Source: Leptobacterium_A meishanense (GTDB lineage Bacteria > Bacteroidota > Bacteroidia > Flavobacteriales > Flavobacteriaceae). From it: DNA of 64,000 nt. The notes under the pieces were generated by a model that was not told where the DNA came from, ran no database searches, and saw only the letters and a program-made list of their open reading frames with translations. The stretch covers positions 248,001 to 312,000 of the forward strand of contig NZ_JBBEXE010000001.1 in NCBI RefSeq assembly GCF_037645805.1, in the 5' to 3' direction. The stretch's first letter is position 1. Every line of letters begins with the position of its first letter. Both the position numbers and the translations under genes were made by a program. Below, one piece after another: positions 25,072-33,843 of the stretch.

Positions 25072-25160
25072 ATACAATTTTGAAAGCAATTCACAATAAG
25101 GATTATTCCGTTGTGAAAACTTATCAGGGTATCCCTCACCTGTAATCGGGGGATTTTTTT
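25072..25160 (+). ncRNA. tracrRNA
   Basis: Bases 25072-25096 are a perfect 25-nt complement of CRISPR repeat positions 2-26. The anti-repeat runs into TAAGGATTATTCCG, the nexus hairpin seen in many type II tracrRNAs, then GTTGTGAAAAC, a small AGGG-TAT-CCCT hairpin near 25125-25136, and a final ATCCC...GGGAT stem ending in seven Ts (25154-25160). It is transcribed on the plus strand, divergently from cas9, from the -7 box at 25062. It pairs with pre-crRNA to load Cas9 and normally allows RNase III cleavage. Confidence 0.9.
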
Positions 25161-25189
25161 GTTTTATTAAGTATGTATGTAGAGTAAAT

Positions 25190-25220
25190 ATAAAAAAAAG
25201 ACTACTTTAAAGTAGTCTTT
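25190..25220 (-). terminator. Terminator of the ccsBA gene
   Basis: A perfect 24-bp palindrome AAAGACTACTTT/AAAGTAGTCTTT (25197-25220) is followed on the minus strand by a run of Ts (25190-25196). It lies 31 bp after the ccsBA stop and separates it from the CRISPR locus. Confidence 0.8.
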
Positions 25221-25251
25221 ATGTAAAAAAAGTGTCTTTTTGGGATTACAC

Positions 25252-28200
25252 CTAACTATAATACTTCCTATACCTCCAATAACTCACACCGCCAAGCAAT
25301 ACAACAAAAGCTATTGCGTAATACACAAAAACAGGAGTAATGATCTTATCGCCACTGGCATAGCTATGAAGGCCTGTTAGGTAAAAATTGACACCAAAAT
25401 AGGTCATCATAATGCTTGCATAGGCTATAATGCTCATAAAATTGTACAACCAACGCCCGCGAAGTCCGGGAACCAACCGCATGTGTATGACAAACGCATA
25501 TACCATAATGCTAATAAGTGCCCAGGTTTCTTTGGGGTCCCATCCCCAATAACGCCCCCAACTCTCATTGGCCCACTGACCTCCTAAAAAATTCCCTATA
25601 GTGAGCATTACCAAGCCTGCGGTAAGAGCCAGTTCATTGATAATAGTAAGCTCTTTAATATTTAAATCCATTAATTTTTTGTTCTTCTTGGTCGTTAATA
25701 ACATTAATAACAATGCTGTAACCCCTAAGATCATCCCGAGCGTAAATGGTCCATAGCTCCCTACAATTACCGCCACATGGATCATCAACCAATAGCTGTC
25801 CAATACGGGCTGTAAGTTTCCAATGGAGGGATCCATCCAATTCCAGTGCGCTACCATTAAAATAATGGAGGTTACAAAAGCAGTAGCGGCAATGGTCAGG
25901 TCACTTTTTTTACTAAATGCCAAACCAATGCCCATCGTCGCCCATGCTACATAGATCATACTTTCATACGCATCACTCCAAGGTGCATGTCCGGATACAT
26001 ACCATCGGGCAATAAGCCCTAGCGTATGTAATGCAAACAATGCAAAGATGGCATACTTACACAATACCACTATCGTCCGTACCCATTTGGTAGCTCTAAA
26101 AATCTGAACAATCAGGAAAATAAACATCAATGTACCGGCATACATAAACCAACTGAACAATTTTTTAAATATGTCATATTTGTTATACAGGATTTCTGTT
26201 TTTACCTGCTTATCAGAAGGCATAATGGAGGTACTATATTTTTTCTGTGTTTGCTTAAAAGCTTCGAGCAATTGACCGGCTTCTGCATAATTACCCGTTA
26301 CACGAGCTCCCCGAAGCAATGAAAGGTATGCAGGAACTGACTGTTGGATAAAATTCAGGTACAACGAATCAGAAATAATATATTTTCCGGTATTGAGCTC
26401 TAGGGGTGATATCCATTTGTTATTCTCATCTTCCGGAACAGGGAATATTTTTAAAATTTCACCACTTAACGTTCGATTGAGCAATCCCAATTTCTGGTCA
26501 GCTTCTTTAAAATCTTTTTGAAATTGATTGGGTGTATTGGTGGCATATGCTTCCTGCAGGTATGGAGCCAGTTTATAATTTCCTTTTTCATCAAAGAAAT
26601 CAATTGCACGGGCGTATTTTTTATCTTTTCCAATACCAATAAGATTTCGAATGCTATCGTTCCCTCTTTTGAGGTAAACGAAATCAATATTATACCAAAC
26701 CACAGGGTTTTGCATCATGGACAGAAACACCTGATTGGCATCCAATCCGTCATAGGTGTCTTTTTTGCTCATTTTACGGAGCAGTTCCGAAGCAAATGTA
26801 TTGATGGGTTTCATACGGCCTCTATCATCTTGGATCACCAAAGCTCCAAATGCTTCTGCATGTTTTCTGTTAATCGTTGTTGCTTGTATAATAGAATCTA
26901 TCTGAGTTGTGGTAGGGGCTCCTGAATGTGTATGGTTTTCCTGCGAAAAGCTCATCAAGCTAAATAATAGTACTGTTAGCGTAAGTGCTGCTTTTTTTGC
27001 TCGTACTTTTTCTAGCATTTTAGACAGGTTTTTAAAGCGGGTATCGCCATAAAACATAATACCTAAAAGGCCTGCGTATAGTAAAAAATAACCAACATAG
27101 GTAGTCCATGTTCCCCAGAAATCATGGTTCACAGAAAGTACCGTTCCCTTTTCATCAGGTTGGAAAGAGGCTTGAAAAAAACGATAGCCTTTGTGATCGA
27201 GCACATGGTTCATATAAATATCATAATCAAATGGACGTTCGTCATTTACAGTCACTTTACTCATAAAAGATGAATAGCTGTTCTCCGTACCCGGATACTT
27301 CTCGGCAATAAAATCGTTTAACTTGATACTAAATGGCAATTCATGGCGAATGGAACCGTAAGAAAGATAAAATTCCAATCCGCCCATATTTAGTTGCTTT
27401 GGATTGTTAATAATCCCTTTGCCCCCTATAAGTTTTACTTGTTGTGTTTGTCCATCAACAGTAATATTTACGATTAATGCATCTTGCTGCGCAGATTCCT
27501 TGTCTATGGCTTCAATAACACCGTAGCTTCCTTTTACAACAGGTTCAGGGAACACAAATTGCATATTTGCAACACCGTAGAGTGAACGCAGCATTAATGG
27601 TTGAACACTATCTTTTATAAGTTGGCCACTCAGCTGATCTGCCATTCGTAAAAAAGTTCCTTCAAAAGGAGATTCAATGGTGTAAATACTATCATTTGCA
27701 CTAATATTTATCGCTCCCGGAGTGTATTGATTCAATGCGAAAAGCACATTGTGAATACTTGTTATCTCCCCATCCTTTATGTAATGGTCATGACGGTTGC
27801 CATCTCCGGCCTCCACTATTTTTAGATAGGCCGCTCCATTCTCATCGGGAATTAACCCCTCCTCTGCTCCCTTTATAAATCCTGCATATGAAATAGTAAA
27901 AGGTTTTCCATTAAAATCAGATTTCCAAGGTAAGCTAGCATCCATAGCCTCAGGAGTAACTATGATAGCATCTTGCAGTGCTTTCCGGCGAGGTTGCCCA
28001 TCAATTGTTCCATCTACAAAAACAGTAAGATACGTTTTGTCGGACAAGAAAAAATCTTCCGTAGCCCCTTCCCTAATCGGCATGACCCCTTCATAACTGA
28101 TATAACGGGTAATAAATGCCCCTATAATGATAAGGATAAATGAAAGGTGCAGTAAAAGTGTGGCCCATTTTTCTTTTTTGTACAACCGGTACTTAAAAAT

Positions 28201-28395
28201 ATTCCCCGTAAAATTGATTATAAAAAACACTAAGATGGCTTCAAACCACGAGGCATTGTATATCCATATACGTGCGGTTTCGGTACTATACCAGCTTTCT
28301 ATGAAAGTACCAAACGCCATGGCAACGGCGAAGATGATAAAAAGAACGGCTGTTAATCGAGTGGAGAAAAAAAGTTTCTTGAGAGAATCAATCAT
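25252..28395 (-). CDS. Fused cytochrome c biogenesis protein CcsBA (system II)
   Basis: A 1047-residue inner-membrane protein that exports haem and attaches it to c-type cytochromes. The N-terminal ResB/CcsB part (about 1-440) has transmembrane helices flanking a large periplasmic domain. A second large periplasmic stretch (about 470-730) follows. The C-terminal CcsA part (about 735-1047) has eight or so helices and the WWD haem-handling motif (ESWGRYWGWDPKETWALI, about 945-962). Fusion of ResB and CcsA is normal for Bacteroidota and Epsilonproteobacteria. It stands alone between the CRISPR locus and a divergent gene, with a minus-strand -7 box at 28427-28434. Confidence 0.93.
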   Translation of the reverse strand: MIDSLKKLFFSTRLTAVLFIIFAVAMAFGTFIESWYSTETARIWIYNASWFEAILVFFIINFTGNIFKYRLYKKEKWATLLLHLSFILIIIGAFITRYISYEGVMPIREGATEDFFLSDKTYLTVFVDGTIDGQPRRKALQDAIIVTPEAMDASLPWKSDFNGKPFTISYAGFIKGAEEGLIPDENGAAYLKIVEAGDGNRHDHYIKDGEITSIHNVLFALNQYTPGAINISANDSIYTIESPFEGTFLRMADQLSGQLIKDSVQPLMLRSLYGVANMQFVFPEPVVKGSYGVIEAIDKESAQQDALIVNITVDGQTQQVKLIGGKGIINNPKQLNMGGLEFYLSYGSIRHELPFSIKLNDFIAEKYPGTENSYSSFMSKVTVNDERPFDYDIYMNHVLDHKGYRFFQASFQPDEKGTVLSVNHDFWGTWTTYVGYFLLYAGLLGIMFYGDTRFKNLSKMLEKVRAKKAALTLTVLLFSLMSFSQENHTHSGAPTTTQIDSIIQATTINRKHAEAFGALVIQDDRGRMKPINTFASELLRKMSKKDTYDGLDANQVFLSMMQNPVVWYNIDFVYLKRGNDSIRNLIGIGKDKKYARAIDFFDEKGNYKLAPYLQEAYATNTPNQFQKDFKEADQKLGLLNRTLSGEILKIFPVPEDENNKWISPLELNTGKYIISDSLYLNFIQQSVPAYLSLLRGARVTGNYAEAGQLLEAFKQTQKKYSTSIMPSDKQVKTEILYNKYDIFKKLFSWFMYAGTLMFIFLIVQIFRATKWVRTIVVLCKYAIFALFALHTLGLIARWYVSGHAPWSDAYESMIYVAWATMGIGLAFSKKSDLTIAATAFVTSIILMVAHWNWMDPSIGNLQPVLDSYWLMIHVAVIVGSYGPFTLGMILGVTALLLMLLTTKKNKKLMDLNIKELTIINELALTAGLVMLTIGNFLGGQWANESWGRYWGWDPKETWALISIMVYAFVIHMRLVPGLRGRWLYNFMSIIAYASIMMTYFGVNFYLTGLHSYASGDKIITPVFVYYAIAFVVLLGGVSYWRYRKYYS

Positions 28396-28426
28396 TATGA
28401 GATGGCCTTATGTGCTTTTAGGAATG

Positions 28427-28434
28427 CAAAAATA
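28427..28434 (-). promoter_or_regulatory. -7 promoter element of ccsBA
   Basis: On the minus strand the sequence is TATTTTTG, matching TAnnTTTG, 32 bases upstream of the ccsBA start. No clear -33 element was found. Confidence 0.5.
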
Positions 28435-28582
28435 GGGTCTTTTTATCATTTTTTAAACGAAATTGACCTGTAAAACACTCCGGAAAACTGTTAATTATTT
28501 CTGAAAGAACCGCAAGGTTATAATTCTTTGAATCTATTCTAAAATAAAAGGAAATATATACCAATTTATGTATTTTAGCCAT

Positions 28583-29350
28583 ATGGTAAAGATCGTGCTC
28601 ATCGGTGCAGGAAATGTAGCCATGCATTTGTATACTATATTCAAAGAGCATAATGCAATTGATGTTGTGCAATGGTATAGCAGAAGCCTTAATTCCATTC
28701 GAAACTATTCAAATGAGGTTGCCATAACAAACCATTTAACTGATTTGAAAGAAGCTGACTTGTACCTTCTCGCAGTCTCTGATAGTGCTATAGGACATAT
28801 TGCAAAAAACCTTCCTTTTGAAGACCAGTTGGTAGTTCATACATCAGGAAATATTTCTTTAGAAATGATGCCGCCAAAGAACAGAAGAGGGGTTTTCTAT
28901 CCACTTCAAACATTTTCTAAAGAAATAAGTGTTGATTTTAAAGTTGTCCCTATCTGTATTGAAGCTGAATTACAGAAAGATTTAGCATTACTAGAAATGC
29001 TAGGCAGCACGATATCAGACCATATATACCGTATCAATTCAGAACAACGAAAAGCTTTGCATCTAGCTGCTGTTTTTGTAAATAATTTTACCAATCATTT
29101 GTATTATATCGGTAATAAGATCTGTGAAGAACATGCTATCCCATTTGAGGTATTACAGCCTCTTATCAAAGAGACTGCCCGTAAAGTTGAAATATTACCT
29201 CCCTATGAAGCACAAACAGGCCCTGCAAGGCGAGAAGATATTAAGGTTATAATGAATCAAATTGCTATGTTAAAAAGCAAAGCTTATAAAAATGCATACA
29301 CAACACTAACAGATGCTATTTTAGAAACGTATGGAAGACAAAAGTTATAA
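28583..29350 (+). CDS. Rossmann-fold and DUF2520 domain protein
   Basis: A 255-residue protein from the ATG at 28583. A five-codon extension to 28568 is possible but lies next to promoter-like sequence. The N-terminus KIVLIGAGNVAMHL is a dinucleotide-binding Rossmann motif. The rest follows the Rossmann-like/DUF2520 pattern of 6-phosphogluconate-dehydrogenase-type proteins (HTSGNISLEMM, GVFYPLQTFSK, RKALHLAAVFVNNFTNHL). The likely activity is an NAD(P)-dependent reductase, with substrate unknown. It overlaps the KdsC-like gene by 20 bp, an operon order that recurs in Flavobacteria from memory. Confidence 0.85.
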   Translation: MVKIVLIGAGNVAMHLYTIFKEHNAIDVVQWYSRSLNSIRNYSNEVAITNHLTDLKEADLYLLAVSDSAIGHIAKNLPFEDQLVVHTSGNISLEMMPPKNRRGVFYPLQTFSKEISVDFKVVPICIEAELQKDLALLEMLGSTISDHIYRINSEQRKALHLAAVFVNNFTNHLYYIGNKICEEHAIPFEVLQPLIKETARKVEILPPYEAQTGPARREDIKVIMNQIAMLKSKAYKNAYTTLTDAILETYGRQKL

Positions 29351-29861
29351 AGAATGCCTGATACATATTACTACCTTTATATTTGACGTGGATGGCGTAT
29401 TAACAGACGGAACAGTCATACTCACTACAGATGGGCAATTGCTCCGTAATATGAACATCAAAGATGGTTATGCTATTAAAACAGCTATTGAAAGCGGATA
29501 TAATATTTGCATTATTTCAGGAGGGAACAATGAAGGTGTAAGAAGGCGATTGAAAGGATTAGGAGTAACGGATATATATCTTGGAGCTCAACATAAAATT
29601 GAACAATTAAATGAATATTTTGAGCTTTATGATATCAAACCTGAGAATGTATTGTACATGGGAGATGATATCCCAGATATGCCAGGAATGAAAATGGTGG
29701 GGCTCCCCTGCTGCCCACAAGATGCTACTCCTGAAATCAAGAACATTTGTAAATACATCTCTCATAAAAATGGTGGAAAAGGATGTGTTCGCGATGTCAT
29801 TGAACAAGTATTAAAAGTTCAAGGAAAATGGAACGGCAATGTTGATGCTAAATATGACTAA
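29331..29861 (+). CDS. kdsC: KdsC-like HAD phosphatase (Kdo 8-phosphate phosphatase)
   Basis: A 176-residue HAD-superfamily phosphatase of the C0 (capless, tetrameric) type. Motif I is FDVDGVLTDG with the nucleophile Asp, motif II is CIISGG, and motif III/IV is YMGDDIPDMPGM. Kdo 8-phosphate phosphatase makes Kdo for the lipopolysaccharide core. Length matches KdsC (about 170-188). It overlaps the DUF2520 gene by 20 bp. kdsD, two steps earlier in the same pathway, is at 4548. Confidence 0.88.
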   Translation: MEDKSYKECLIHITTFIFDVDGVLTDGTVILTTDGQLLRNMNIKDGYAIKTAIESGYNICIISGGNNEGVRRRLKGLGVTDIYLGAQHKIEQLNEYFELYDIKPENVLYMGDDIPDMPGMKMVGLPCCPQDATPEIKNICKYISHKNGGKGCVRDVIEQVLKVQGKWNGNVDAKYD

Positions 29862-29890
29862 GGTTTTAATATTGAGCAGACTTAGAATCG

Positions 29891-29898
29891 TATTTTTG
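29891..29898 (+). promoter_or_regulatory. -7 promoter element of the maf-like gene
   Basis: TATTTTTG matches TAnnTTTG. A TTG lies 16 bases upstream (29872-29874), a short spacing. It predicts a transcript start near 29905, about 40 bases before the TTG start codon at 29945. Confidence 0.45.
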
Positions 29899-29944
29899 GT
29901 TCCATAAGGAATAACACTTTTTAACTTTAAACTTCTAAACAATT

Positions 29945-30529
29945 TTGCTTGCAGAAAAATTAAAACACCTGAGTATTATATTAGCTTCCGGTTCACCGAG
30001 AAGACAGCAGTTTTTTAAAGATTTAGGAATCGATTTTGAGGTAAAATTAAAACCTGTTGAAGAACAGTATCCGGACAACCTTAAACATACTGATATTGCT
30101 GTTTATCTTGCCAAATTAAAAGCAAGGGCTTTCAAAAAAGAATTGGGGAAAAATGAGCTGCTCGTTACTTCCGATACTATTGTATGGTATAATGAACAAG
30201 CTTTGGGAAAACCTACAAATGTTGAGCAGGCTTATGAGATGATTAAATCACTCTCAAACAATTCCCATGAAGTGATTACAGCCGTGTGTTTTACAAATTG
30301 CGTAAAACAAAAAACCATACATTCAACAACAAAAGTCTGGTTTAAGGATTTGAGCGATGAAGAAATAAAACATTATATTAATACCTATCAGCCATATGAT
30401 AAAGCTGGTGCTTATGGTATTCAAGAGTGGATAGGTCTTATAGGTATTACAAAAATAGAAGGCTCCTATTTTAATGTAATGGGATTGCCTACTGATATGG
30501 TTTATCAAACATTCTTGGAGTTTACATAA
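29945..30529 (+). CDS. Maf-family nucleoside triphosphate pyrophosphatase
   Basis: A 194-residue Maf/YhdE-type protein that hydrolyses non-canonical or methylated nucleoside triphosphates, formerly described as a septum inhibitor. The phosphate motif ILASGSPRRQQFFKDLG and the conserved SDTIVW, KLKARAF and YDKAGAYGIQEW motifs are present. The start is TTG at 29945. It has an A-rich leader and gives the expected N-terminus (LAEKLKHLSIILASGS), and no ATG occurs before the core motif. A small MscS-like gene follows 35 bp downstream. Confidence 0.9.
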   Translation: MLAEKLKHLSIILASGSPRRQQFFKDLGIDFEVKLKPVEEQYPDNLKHTDIAVYLAKLKARAFKKELGKNELLVTSDTIVWYNEQALGKPTNVEQAYEMIKSLSNNSHEVITAVCFTNCVKQKTIHSTTKVWFKDLSDEEIKHYINTYQPYDKAGAYGIQEWIGLIGITKIEGSYFNVMGLPTDMVYQTFLEFT

Positions 30530-30564
30530 AAATGTATTAAAATAGCACCTATACTGTATTACGT

Positions 30565-31101
30565 ATGAAAGATTTTTTTATAACCCACTACGATGAAATA
30601 ATAAAAAGCCTTATCACTTTGGGCATACTGCTTTTATTTAAGTTTATATCCACAAATACTATAAAGCGTGTAGGCAAAATAAGTGATTTAAATGAGGTAC
30701 GTACCCGGCTCATTATAAAATATGTCAATATTACCATACTTATTACTGCTGCTATTGCAGGAAGTGTTATATGGAGTGTTGACTACGAACAGTTAGGGGT
30801 GCTGTTATCATCCGTTTTTGCCATTATTGGTGTGGCTTTATTTGCACAGTGGTCCATATTGAGCAATATCACTTCTGGGATTATTTTATTTTTCTCTTTT
30901 CCCTTTAAAATTGGTGACCGGATACGAATCCAGGATAAAGACTTTATGGAAGAAGCGATCATTGAAGACATAAGGGCTTTTCACATCCACCTCCGTACAG
31001 ACAATGGTGAACTTATTACCTATCCTAACAACCTACTGCTCCAAAAAGGTGTTGCAGTCATAGAGAAGCCTCATGAAGATGATGGATCTGATACTTTATA
31101 A
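30565..31101 (+). CDS. Small MscS-family mechanosensitive channel
   Basis: A 178-residue membrane protein with three hydrophobic segments (about 10-30, 50-70, 75-115) and a short MscS beta domain. The pore-lining helix and its exit, ALFAQWSILSNITSGIILFF, and FKIGDRIRI match MscS TM3 and the start of the beta domain. The C-terminal alpha/beta vestibule of E. coli MscS (286 residues) is missing, as in many short homologues. It would release solutes on osmotic downshock. It may be co-transcribed with the maf-like gene. Confidence 0.85.
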   Translation: MKDFFITHYDEIIKSLITLGILLLFKFISTNTIKRVGKISDLNEVRTRLIIKYVNITILITAAIAGSVIWSVDYEQLGVLLSSVFAIIGVALFAQWSILSNITSGIILFFSFPFKIGDRIRIQDKDFMEEAIIEDIRAFHIHLRTDNGELITYPNNLLLQKGVAVIEKPHEDDGSDTL

Positions 31102-31143
31102 AAAATTAAAACTTCAGCTTGTTAAAGAATCTATAAAAACAAG

Positions 31144-31172
31144 TTGTTAGTACCCTATCTTAATTATATTTG
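31144..31172 (+). promoter_or_regulatory. Promoter of the PIG-L deacetylase gene
   Basis: TTG (31144-31146), 18 bases, then TATATTTG (31165-31172), 28 bases before the ATG at 31200. The TTG codon at 31170 lies inside the -7 box and so cannot be the start. Confidence 0.65.
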
Positions 31173-31199
31173 GGCAACATATTATTCAAACCCAACATT

Positions 31200-33734
31200 A
31201 TGCGAACGTTTTTACTGCTTGTACTATTTTCATTTTCTTTTTTTAAAGTACAAGCACAACAACCTCAAAAATTAAGTGCATCAGAAATTTATGAGGCTGT
31301 CAAAAAACTTAATTTTATAGGCTCTGCATTATATATTGCTGCCCATCCTGATGATGAAAATACACGCCTCATTTCCTATCTTTCCAATGATGTAAAAGCC
31401 CGAACTGCTTACCTTTCCATTACGAGAGGGGATGGAGGGCAAAACCTTATTGGGCCTGAATTAAGAGAACTTCTCGGAGTAATTAGAACGCAAGAACTAT
31501 TAGCTGCTAGGCGCCTCGATGGGAGCCAACAGTTTTTTACCCGGGCAAATGATTTTGGCTATTCCAAACATCCGAATGAAACATTGACCATTTGGGATAA
31601 AGAAGCGGTTTTGCACGATGTTGTATGGGTTATCCGAAACTTCAAACCTGATATTATTATCAATCGTTTCAATCATCGCTCCCCTGGAACCACACATGGG
31701 CACCATACTTCTTCTGCCATGCTCAGTGTAGAAGCCTTTGATTTAACAAATAATGTGAATATTTATCCGGAACAACTTAAATTTACCGATGTATGGCAAC
31801 CATCCCGATTATTTTTCAATACTTCTTGGTGGTTCTATGGAAGTCAGGAAAATTTTGAAAAAGCTGACAAAACCAACCTATTGAATATGGATATAGGTAC
31901 TTTTTATCCTTCCACCGGTAAAAGTAATAATGAGATTGCTGCTCTGAGTAGGAGCCAGCATAGCTCACAAGGTTTTGGAAGTTCAGGAGTAAGAGGTCGT
32001 GAAATAGAATATCTGGAGCTTTTGAGAGGAGCTTTGCCTGCAGATAAATCAAATCCTTTTGATGGGGTCAATACTACTTGGTCTCGTATTAAAGGAGGTG
32101 AAAAAATCGGTGCTATTCTTTATGATATAGAACAAAATTTCAATTTTAAAAATCCTTCTGCACATATCCCAAAATTAATGAAAGCTTATCAGCTAATTGA
32201 GAACATAGAAGATGAGCACTGGAAAAAAATAAAATCAGAAGAGATAAAAACTATTATTGCTGCTTGTTCCGGATTATATCTGGAAGCAGTTGCTAATGCT
32301 TCCTCAGCTACTCCCGGAGAAGAAGCGGTTATAGCAGTAGAGGCCATAAACAGAAGTAATGTTTCAATTTCTTTAAAAAGCATCGCAACAATTCCGGGAA
32401 AGTCCATAGAAGCTAAAAACATCGCTTTAGAAAATAATATTGTAAGCCGTTTTAATACTACTATGACTATTCCCAATGATGCAACCTACACAACTCCCTA
32501 TTGGTTAAATGGAGGGGCTACATTGGGTATGTACAAGGTGAATAATGCCACCCTTATTGGAAATCCTGAAACACCCAGACTCGTAAAAGTACAATTCAAT
32601 ATGTTTATTAATGATGTAGAAATTACTTTCTTAAAAGATGTTGTTTATAAATACACCGATCGGGCAAAAGGGGAAATTTACCAACCATTTGAAATACTTC
32701 CGGAAGTCACTAGCAAAATAGAGGACAAAGTAACTATTTTTAATACACGAAGCTCTAAGAAAATACCTGTAAAAGTACGTGCTGGAAAATCTGAAATAAT
32801 CGGAAGTGTCTCATTAAAACACCCTAAAGGTTGGACTGTAACCCCTGATAAAATTGATTTTTCTATTGCTCAAAGAGGAGAAGAAAAAACGGTTATTTTT
32901 ACCGTTACACCTCCACAAAATGTGGAAAGTGAAGGCTTTCTATACCCAAAAGTAGTAATCAATGGACATTCCTATACAGATGAACTTATAGAAATAAATT
33001 ATGACCATATTCCAAAGCAAACCGTTTTATTACCATCAAAAGCAAAAGTAGTTCGGCTAAACATTCAAAAAGTCGGAGAAAATATTGGTTACATTGTTGG
33101 AGCAGGCGATAATGTTCCTGAAAGTTTGAAACAAATAGGTTATAATGTAATGACCATTGATCCAGAGAATATAGAAGCTGGTTCGCTAGACAAGTATGAT
33201 GCCATTGTAGTTGGCATACGTGCCTATAATGTTATAAGTGCATTAAAATACAAACAGCAATTTTTGTTGGATTATGTAAATAATGGTGGCAATTTAATAG
33301 TTCAGTACAATACCAGTGGAAGAAGAGGTCTTAATTTTGACAACTTGGCTCCGTATGAATTAAATGTTTCAAGGGATAGGGTAACAGATGAAAATGCCCC
33401 TGTACGTTTTTTAGCAAAAAATCATACAGTGTTAAACTTTCCAAATAAAATAAAGCGTACTGATTTTGATGGATGGAAACAAGAAAGAGGGCTGTATTTT
33501 CCAAATAAATGGGGGAAAGAATTCACGCCCATTCTATCGATGAATGATAAAGGAGAATCTCCAAAAGATGGGAGTTTATTAGTAGCTCCATATGGCAAAG
33601 GTCATTATATATACACAGGGCTCAGCTTTTTTAGGGAGTTACCTTTAGGTGTGCCCGGTGCATATAAACTCTTTGCTAATATGCTTTCTGTAGGCAAAGA
33701 GAGTGTTGAAAAAAAAGAACGTATTAAAGGATAA
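31200..33734 (+). CDS. Secreted PIG-L family deacetylase, large form
   Basis: An 844-residue exported protein with a signal peptide ending in VQAQ. Residues about 35-270 form a PIG-L/LmbE zinc deacetylase (AAHPDDENTR, TRGDGGQN, and a later THGHH). The remaining 570 residues are beta-rich domains, then a Rossmann-like region near 630-690 (DKYDAIVVGIRAYN). The frame is open 10 codons upstream to a TTG at 31170, but that TTG sits in the promoter. The likely substrate is an N-acetylated sugar or glycan in the periplasm, inferred from the family. The gene is followed by a micro-protein gene and a sodium:solute symporter gene with gaps of 4 and 3 bp. Confidence 0.85.
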   Translation: MRTFLLLVLFSFSFFKVQAQQPQKLSASEIYEAVKKLNFIGSALYIAAHPDDENTRLISYLSNDVKARTAYLSITRGDGGQNLIGPELRELLGVIRTQELLAARRLDGSQQFFTRANDFGYSKHPNETLTIWDKEAVLHDVVWVIRNFKPDIIINRFNHRSPGTTHGHHTSSAMLSVEAFDLTNNVNIYPEQLKFTDVWQPSRLFFNTSWWFYGSQENFEKADKTNLLNMDIGTFYPSTGKSNNEIAALSRSQHSSQGFGSSGVRGREIEYLELLRGALPADKSNPFDGVNTTWSRIKGGEKIGAILYDIEQNFNFKNPSAHIPKLMKAYQLIENIEDEHWKKIKSEEIKTIIAACSGLYLEAVANASSATPGEEAVIAVEAINRSNVSISLKSIATIPGKSIEAKNIALENNIVSRFNTTMTIPNDATYTTPYWLNGGATLGMYKVNNATLIGNPETPRLVKVQFNMFINDVEITFLKDVVYKYTDRAKGEIYQPFEILPEVTSKIEDKVTIFNTRSSKKIPVKVRAGKSEIIGSVSLKHPKGWTVTPDKIDFSIAQRGEEKTVIFTVTPPQNVESEGFLYPKVVINGHSYTDELIEINYDHIPKQTVLLPSKAKVVRLNIQKVGENIGYIVGAGDNVPESLKQIGYNVMTIDPENIEAGSLDKYDAIVVGIRAYNVISALKYKQQFLLDYVNNGGNLIVQYNTSGRRGLNFDNLAPYELNVSRDRVTDENAPVRFLAKNHTVLNFPNKIKRTDFDGWKQERGLYFPNKWGKEFTPILSMNDKGESPKDGSLLVAPYGKGHYIYTGLSFFRELPLGVPGAYKLFANMLSVGKESVEKKERIKG

Positions 33735-33738
33735 AAAC

Positions 33739-33840
33739 ATGTTAGGTAAGCTTAAATGGAAACAATCGTATACTTGGGTACTTGTAGCAAATGCCATATA
33801 TATCCTCCTTTTTTATTTTATCATGATTAATTATCGCTAG
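33739..33840 (+). CDS. Small membrane protein, 33 residues
   Basis: A short frame between the PIG-L and symporter genes. It starts 4 bp after one stop and ends 3 bp before the next ATG. The product has a basic N-terminus (MLGKLKWKQSYTW) and one hydrophobic helix (VLVANAIYILLFYFIM) ending in NYR. Tight spacing on both sides, a sensible start and a clear positive-inside membrane pattern support a real gene. Its job may be to assist the symporter, which is inference from position. Confidence 0.65.
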   Translation: MLGKLKWKQSYTWVLVANAIYILLFYFIMINYR

Positions 33841-33843
33841 CAA

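Noticed and set aside
17722..25251. The CRISPR and toxin-antitoxin block as a mobile island
   Set aside because: No integrase, transposase, direct-repeat ends or tRNA border was found. Only the cas1/cas2 composition hints at transfer.
25026..25252. A fourth cas gene (csn2 or cas4) beside cas9
   Set aside because: The region holds only the tracrRNA and a terminator; no frame of suitable size exists, which supports type II-C.
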